Shown: piece after piece, positions 4,538 through 9,218 of the stretch
Position numbering within the stretch: the first letter of the stretch is position 1
How the letters are laid out: every line of letters begins with the position of its first letter
Source: an uncultured Clostridia bacterium
GTDB lineage: Bacteria; Bacillota; Clostridia; TANB77; CAG-508
Assembly: GCA_948517135.1 (NCBI GenBank)
Contig: CAORJJ010000078.1
Location: 1-9,218, forward strand
Direction of reading: 5' to 3'
DNA length: 9,218 bases
Notes under the pieces: model-generated
What the model saw: the letters and a program-made list of their open reading frames with translations, nothing else
Told to the model about the DNA's origin: nothing
Database searches by the model: none
Made by a program: the position numbers and the translations under genes

Positions 4538-6481
4538 ATGGAAAAAATTATTAATTTCAAAAATAAACTACTAAACTTCATCTATACGTATAGATTTATT
4601 ATAACAATTATATTTATAATTGTTGGCGTTTTATTTAAACTTCATGGCTCTTCTATTTCTTTATGGAATGGCTATGTTTACAACACTGGAGTTGAAGATA
4701 AATCATTACTTTTTGGAAAATCAAGAACTATTAGAAGTGATGAATGGGCTGTAACAACACCACTCATATTTTCACAAAGTTTTAATGGATTCAAATATTT
4801 TTCTGATATTTTAAGAGGAGGAACCTCTACTGATGCTTTTACCATTTATGGTCTACCTGTTTTAACTTTAGCAGAAATTTTTAGACCTTTTCATTTAGGT
4901 TATATTTTTCTAGGACTGGCTCATGGTTTATCTTTCTTTTGGGTAGCAAGATTTATATTATTATTTATAATAACATTTGAACTATCAATGATTCTTACTG
5001 ATAAAAATAAAAGATTATCATTAATTGGAAGTTTTATGCTTTCACTATCTCCAATTATTCAATGGTGGTTTGCTACAAATGGTTCTGCTGAACTTTTTAT
5101 TTTTGGAGAACTTGCTTTAGTTCTTCTATACAAATATATGAATACAGAAAACTTTAAACACAGATTACTTTGTTTAACATTTATGGCAATATGTGCAGGT
5201 GGTTATATATTAATTTTGTATCCTGCTTATCAAATACCATTATTTTATGTATTTTTAAGCCTTGCCATTTATATTATTATTACAAATTATAAAAAGTGCA
5301 AAATTACAAGAAAAGATATTATTTCAATAATTATTACTTTAGCTATATTTGCACTTTTAATTACTTCAATCTTTTACACATCAAGAGATACAATTTTTTC
5401 TTTAATGAATACTGTATATCCTGGAAACAGACTTTCAGAAGGTGGTGGAGCTTTTAGAAAATATGTAAGTTATATTGATAACATATTTTTAACTTTCAAA
5501 GAAGAAGGTATTTTAACCAGCCCATCTGAAGAATCTGCAATGTTTGGATTATTTCCTATTGGTATAATTTGTGCAATACTTGCAATGATTAAAAATAAAA
5601 AACTTGATTTGCCACTTGTAGTTTTATTTATACCTTATATTATAATTGGTGCTTTTGCTATGTTTAAAATTCCGCTTTTAGCCAAACTTACTCTTTTAAG
5701 TTATTCCATGCCTGAAAAATCAGTCATAGCAATTGGTTATATAGATATATTAGTTTTACTACGAGCCCTTTCAATAACAAAACACTCTGGAAAAATTTGG
5801 AAATCTATATTAGTCTCTTTAGTTACAAGTTTAGGTCTTGTATTAATATGTAAAACTTTAAATCCAGATTATGTTGGAAAAATATTATCAGCATTTTTGT
5901 TTATAATGTGTTTTTGTCTTTTCTTTTTTGCTTTGCAATATAACACAAAATATGGAAAATACATATTTACTCTTGGAATAATTGCTACTATGCTAGTTGT
6001 CGGATTTATAGTAAATCCTATATGTACTGGTATTGATATGATAAATGATAGTCCAATGTTACAAGCAATTGAAGAAATTAATAATGAAGATTCTGGTTTA
6101 TGGCTTGCTGAAGCGCTTCCATTCCCTTGTCCAAACTATCTTCCAATGGCTGGAGCTCCAACAATAAATGCTACAAATATTTATCCAAATATGGAACTTT
6201 GGGAAATGCTAGATAAAGATAAAAAATATGAAGAAGTTTATAATAGATATTCTCATGTTTATATGGAAATTGTAGCGAATAAAGAAATGATATCAGATAA
6301 ATTTGTTCTGCTAACTAATGATAAAATTGCAGTATATATAACTCCAGATGAACTAAATGATATGAATATAAAATATATATTTACTGTTAGAGTTATGGAA
6401 GATTTTAAAACTGATAATATAGACTTTGATTTAATATATAACGAAAATAATTATCATATATATAAAGTTATTTATAAATAA
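4538..6481 (+). CDS. Polytopic membrane protein, GT-C-like glycosyltransferase candidate
   Basis: The 647-residue protein has a first membrane segment at about residues 17-35, an outer loop with GKSRTIRSDEWAVTTP (60-75), then many hydrophobic segments up to about residue 492. A non-hydrophobic C-terminal domain of about 155 residues follows. An acidic motif (here D68-E69) in the first outer loop, many membrane helices and an outer C-terminal domain are the general layout of GT-C glycosyltransferases, which use polyprenyl-phosphate sugars to modify surface polymers. The SRTIRSDEW motif reminds me of an uncharacterised family (DUF7657-like), but I cannot confirm that here. AGAGG lies 6 bases before the ATG. 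It is transcribed alone and converges on an operon of other membrane proteins probably in the same process. The donor and acceptor are unknown. Confidence 0.7.
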   Translation: MEKIINFKNKLLNFIYTYRFIITIIFIIVGVLFKLHGSSISLWNGYVYNTGVEDKSLLFGKSRTIRSDEWAVTTPLIFSQSFNGFKYFSDILRGGTSTDAFTIYGLPVLTLAEIFRPFHLGYIFLGLAHGLSFFWVARFILLFIITFELSMILTDKNKRLSLIGSFMLSLSPIIQWWFATNGSAELFIFGELALVLLYKYMNTENFKHRLLCLTFMAICAGGYILILYPAYQIPLFYVFLSLAIYIIITNYKKCKITRKDIISIIITLAIFALLITSIFYTSRDTIFSLMNTVYPGNRLSEGGGAFRKYVSYIDNIFLTFKEEGILTSPSEESAMFGLFPIGIICAILAMIKNKKLDLPLVVLFIPYIIIGAFAMFKIPLLAKLTLLSYSMPEKSVIAIGYIDILVLLRALSITKHSGKIWKSILVSLVTSLGLVLICKTLNPDYVGKILSAFLFIMCFCLFFFALQYNTKYGKYIFTLGIIATMLVVGFIVNPICTGIDMINDSPMLQAIEEINNEDSGLWLAEALPFPCPNYLPMAGAPTINATNIYPNMELWEMLDKDKKYEEVYNRYSHVYMEIVANKEMISDKFVLLTNDKIAVYITPDELNDMNIKYIFTVRVMEDFKTDNIDFDLIYNENNYHIYKVIYK

Positions 6482-6529
6482 AATAAAGCTTTGTAGATAA
6501 TTCAAAAAATTATTCTACAAAGCTTTATT
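6482..6529. terminator. Long hairpin terminator between convergent membrane-protein genes
   Basis: A perfect 15-base inverted repeat (6482-6496 and 6515-6529, core AAAGCTTTGTAG) continues, after one bulged base at 6514, into ATAATT/AATTAT with a 5-base loop. It starts at the stop codon of the plus-strand gene. Flanking T-runs are short on both strands, so termination is likely but not assured. It probably serves both converging transcripts. Confidence 0.65.
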
Positions 6530-6560
6530 ATTTGTTAAATTTCTCGATTGTAACTAAATT

Positions 6561-6698
6561 TTAGTATAGTTTTTGTTCACTATAAATATATATTAGAGCA
6601 TCTATGTATTGAATTACTGCTAAAAGCTTTATTATTGCTTCTATATAATTTATTCCTTTTGTTTCTTTTTTCTTTAATTCTTGCCATATTAAATAACT
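6561..6698 (-). pseudogene. Frame-shifted C-terminal tail of the DUF6056-like gene
   Basis: Just past the TAG that ends the DUF6056-like frame, a shifted minus-strand frame stays open for 45 codons to TAA 6561-6563. It reads SYLIWQELKKKETKG, then a hydrophobic stretch INYIEAIIKLLAVIQYIDAL, and ends SEQKLY. It joins the upstream frame exactly if one AGTT of a tandem AGTTAGTT is removed (6695-6702 on the plus strand, AACTAACT). The product would then be 464 rather than 420 residues. The duplication and open frame are seen directly; that the tail once belonged to the protein is inference. A sequencing error is possible. Confidence 0.5.
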
Positions 6699-7959
6699 AA
6701 CTTATTATTATCATAGCAAAATCTAAAAATATCATTGTTCTTGTTTGTGAAATAAATACTGTTGGTGAAAATGCAATTACAATTCTTGATGCTAATCCTG
6801 CTAAATAAATCAATATTGCAATATTATCTTTATATTTTTTACTTAATAATAATATAGACATTCCAATACAAATAAAATTCATAAATGCAAATATTATTGG
6901 AAATGTATAATATAGTTTATTGCAATTTGCAACTGTAAGTATAACATCTTTAGCAGTTAATAAATCATAGAATATTTCTAAATTTGGAAATACTTCAAAA
7001 AATATACTTGAAAAATGTCCAAATACAAATATTGATACTACTGGTATTAATGATACTATTCTATATATTTTTTCCTTATAATTAGCAAATACAAATATTG
7101 CAAGTAATGATGTAAGTAGTGTATATACTAAATTTTTATGTGCTATTATCTCTCTAAATGTAGATGTAAATCCTAAAATAAATTTATCTAAAAATGTTAA
7201 CATTTCAAAATCTATAAATCTATATGCCTCTTCTGTTTGTCTTACATAATTTCCTGGACAAGTTAAAATAAATATTATTGAAATTATTGATATTATTGCT
7301 TGAATTATCATATATGGATGTATTTTCTTATTTTTAGCAATCATTATAATTGTAAATATTAAATATGAACATACTAAAATTGCTGATGTTTGTTCTTGAT
7401 TTCCTGCAAAAATAAGTGCTAATGTATAAATTGGATATTCCCAAATTCTAACTTTTTCTCCACACCAAATTTTCTTAATTGGTATTAATGCCAAAAGACA
7501 CATTGCTAAAGGCCACATATAATTTAATGTTGTTGCAGCCCAACCTGCTTGATACATTATTGTATATGGATAAATTAGTATCATTGATACTAACATTAAT
7601 GTATTTTTTCTTTTTGAATCTTTAGTAAATATCTTTGATATTGAATATCCTACTAAAGTTACCATTAATGCTTCTATAAAAATCCATAAGTATTTTGATG
7701 TTTTTAATGTCATGCATAATATAAATTCAATTATAGTTCTTGATGTCCAAGTATTGTATCTATCAATTACAAAATCCTTTACAGTATGTTCAATAATTTC
7801 ATTTGTTTCAGGATTTATTTCATTTGTTATTTGTTCTATATACCATTCATCATCATATAAATTTGGAGTAACAAACATTATTAAAACTATCTCTAATATA
7901 AATAATAAAATTAGTGCTCCTGTTCCATTTTCTAAAATCTTCTTCATTTTTTCTTTCAT
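6697..7959 (-). CDS. DUF6056-like polytopic membrane protein, probably shortened at the C-terminus
   Basis: The 420-residue protein has roughly ten hydrophobic segments, the first at residues 12-31. Motifs seen are NLYDDEW (33-39) at the start of the first outer loop, WTSR (71-74), GWAATTLNYMWPL (139-151), GNQEQ (186-190), CPGN (234-237) and SRIVIAFSPT (391-400) with Arg407. These resemble the DUF6056 family, uncharacterised membrane proteins found in surface polysaccharide loci; the early acidic loop motif is GT-C-like. The start has GAGGA 7 bases upstream. It follows the 160-residue gene by 20 bases and should be its operon partner. The frame ends at TAG 6697-6699 inside a tandem AGTT duplication, and the natural continuation seems to lie in another frame. 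Whether the shortened protein works is unknown. Confidence 0.7.
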   Translation of the reverse strand: MKEKMKKILENGTGALILLFILEIVLIMFVTPNLYDDEWYIEQITNEINPETNEIIEHTVKDFVIDRYNTWTSRTIIEFILCMTLKTSKYLWIFIEALMVTLVGYSISKIFTKDSKRKNTLMLVSMILIYPYTIMYQAGWAATTLNYMWPLAMCLLALIPIKKIWCGEKVRIWEYPIYTLALIFAGNQEQTSAILVCSYLIFTIIMIAKNKKIHPYMIIQAIISIISIIFILTCPGNYVRQTEEAYRFIDFEMLTFLDKFILGFTSTFREIIAHKNLVYTLLTSLLAIFVFANYKEKIYRIVSLIPVVSIFVFGHFSSIFFEVFPNLEIFYDLLTAKDVILTVANCNKLYYTFPIIFAFMNFICIGMSILLLSKKYKDNIAILIYLAGLASRIVIAFSPTVFISQTRTMIFLDFAMIIIS

Positions 7960-7979
7960 ATCATTTTCCTCTAAACTTT

Positions 7980-8462
7980 TTAAATATCTAAATGTATACC
8001 TGTATTTGCTAATATATTGTTATCATTATTCTTGTATAACACATAAATATCATATGTTCCATTTGCTAATCCATAGCTTAAAAATCTTGAATGAAGTCCA
8101 GCATTTCTATACTCTAATGGAACATTCAAATTTTCTTCATATCTTGTTCTAACTTTATACATCTCTCCAGTTTCTCTATTTTTTAATACATAATTACTGT
8201 TTATTGTTTTAGTCTCTTCATTTTCTTTATATGCCCAACCTACAATCTCAACTTTGTTTCCTTGGTGTTCCAAGATATCTATATGTACACTCATATCCTC
8301 TTCACCAATATTAGCTATAATTATATCTTGATCTAATGTAATTTTTTCATATTTTAATAAAGAAGTATAAGTTAAAACAAGTAATATAATTATAAATAAT
8401 ATGAACACACATAATATTTTTATATAACTTTTTTTATCAACTTCTAATTCTAATAATTTCAT
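7980..8462 (-). CDS. Single-pass membrane-anchored protein of unknown function
   Basis: The 160-residue protein has a short lysine-containing cytoplasmic N-terminus, one strong membrane segment at about residues 14-32 (LCVFILFIIILLVLTYTSLL region) and an outer domain of about 120 residues. That domain alternates hydrophobic and polar residues as beta strands do: VEIVGWAYKEN (71-81), MYKVRTRYEENLNVPLEY and NGTYDIYVLYKN. The GWAY pattern with a later NGTYDIYVLY strand resembles small accessory beta-domains I associate with surface-glycan gene clusters, but I cannot name the family. AAGGTG lies 5 bases before the ATG. Only 11 bases separate it from the upstream gene and 20 from the downstream one, so all three form an operon. 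A partner role for one of the two polytopic proteins is plausible. Confidence 0.65.
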   Translation of the reverse strand: MKLLELEVDKKSYIKILCVFILFIIILLVLTYTSLLKYEKITLDQDIIIANIGEEDMSVHIDILEHQGNKVEIVGWAYKENEETKTINSNYVLKNRETGEMYKVRTRYEENLNVPLEYRNAGLHSRFLSYGLANGTYDIYVLYKNNDNNILANTGIHLDI

Positions 8463-8473
8463 TTTTTCACCTT

Positions 8474-9218
8474 TTATCTATTAATTTTTGCTACATATCC
8501 ATTTTCATTTGAATACAAAATTTCTATTCCAACAACTTTTTCTAGCTCTTCTAAATCTTTTTTACATTCATCAGTTTTATCTTTTTCTCTTGAATCAAGT
8601 CTTATTATATATTTCATATTTGGATTTTCTATTGCCTCTTTAATATTGTGTTGGTTTGTAGAATTTAATACATCTCTAAATGTTACATGTTCACCATCAT
8701 ACTCTAGAGTTGCCATTGCCCACATAGTTCTATAAAACCATTCTGTAAGAAGAGTAGTATTATCTGCTGTCATATCTTCTAAATTTTCTTTTGCATATTT
8801 TGTGATTAAAATATTATTTTCATTAAAATTTTGTGTAACATCTACTGCTTTTCTATGTTCACAATTTTCGATATAATACATTCCAATTAAATTTGGCAAA
8901 GAGTGTTTATCTGTTTCACTTAATATATGTCCAGATTTTACCCATGTATAACCACTTATAAAAATTCCAAGTACAATTACATATACTAAAGGTGTTACTT
9001 TTATTTTTCTAAAATCTTTCTTTGGCTTTAATCTTTCTGGAAATACTGTAAACATTATAATTGTTAATGCTAAATATATTTGGAAAATTAAATTAACATT
9101 ATAAGTTCTAATTGTACCATCTTTGCTTGGAAAAAATCTATTTGCAAGTAATGGTGCTATAAATAAAACAGGTAATAATACAAATCCAATTATAACTGGT
9201 AAATTAAATATTTTATTA
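8474..9218 (-). CDS. Polytopic membrane protein, GT-C-like, N-terminus outside the window
   Basis: The minus-strand frame stays open to the right edge with no stop, so the ATG at 9053-9055 is internal and the true start lies outside; 247 residues are visible. Three membrane segments are seen at about visible residues 6-24, 40-57 and 76-93. Between the first two is a polar loop with ANRFFPSKDGTIRTY. The last 150 residues are soluble and probably outside the cell, with a lysine- and glutamate-rich helix (TDECKKDLEELEKVVG) and a terminal beta-like NENGYVAKINR. Final membrane helices followed by an outer domain match the C-terminal part of GT-C glycosyltransferase-like proteins, as does the 647-residue protein nearby. 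No catalytic motif is visible, so the function is inferred from layout and context only. It is the first gene of the operon seen here. Confidence 0.65.
   Translation of the reverse strand, partial: NKIFNLPVIIGFVLLPVLFIAPLLANRFFPSKDGTIRTYNVNLIFQIYLALTIIMFTVFPERLKPKKDFRKIKVTPLVYVIVLGIFISGYTWVKSGHILSETDKHSLPNLIGMYYIENCEHRKAVDVTQNFNENNILITKYAKENLEDMTADNTTLLTEWFYRTMWAMATLEYDGEHVTFRDVLNSTNQHNIKEAIENPNMKYIIRLDSREKDKTDECKKDLEELEKVVGIEILYSNENGYVAKINR

Noticed and set aside
7712..8152. 146-codon plus-strand open frame
   Set aside because: It runs antisense across two minus-strand operon genes. Its hydrophobic, Tyr- and Ile-rich sequence is what AT-rich complementary strands give.
8474..9055. A complete 193-residue gene starting at ATG 9053-9055
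   Set aside because: The same frame continues without a stop to the window edge and encodes two further membrane segments, so this ATG is internal to a larger gene.

Overview
The window is very AT-rich and its genes use Shine-Dalgarno sites of the GAGG/AAGGA type. Together with an RqcH-type ribosome quality control protein, acetate kinases and compact intrinsic terminators, this points to a low-GC Firmicute, most likely a fermentative member of the Clostridia. The species cannot be named from the sequence.

Left part (1-4347). The window opens inside the 3' end of an rqcH/NFACT gene on the plus strand, followed by an unusual long hairpin with a GC-rich loop. On the minus strand lie a tyrosine/phosphoinositide-type protein phosphatase and, 30 bases upstream of it, an acetate kinase (ackA), probably one operon ending at the hairpin at 420-447. 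Upstream of this ackA is a 500-base stretch without a protein gene. It holds a consensus sigma-A promoter (TTGACA, 17 bases, TATAAT) firing toward ackA, about 140 bases of potentially pseudoknotted RNA, and a strong intrinsic terminator, then a second candidate promoter closer to ackA. This is a good candidate for a small RNA or an attenuating leader. A small XRE-type regulator on the plus strand follows, and then a second, gap-free paralogue of ackA (about 63% identical by hand count) on the minus strand. No phosphotransacetylase gene is visible beside either kinase.

Right part (4538-9218). A 647-residue polytopic membrane protein with a GT-C-like layout is on the plus strand. Converging on it is a tightly spaced minus-strand operon: a GT-C-like membrane protein that runs off the right edge, a 160-residue single-pass protein with an outer beta-type domain, and a DUF6056-like polytopic membrane protein. 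The last appears to have lost its final 44 or so residues through a 4-base tandem duplication that shifts the frame. These four genes look like envelope glycan or surface polymer glycosylation functions, but no substrate can be assigned.

The two items most worth following up are the promoter-RNA-terminator unit upstream of the first ackA (2463-2672) and the AGTT duplication at 6695-6702.
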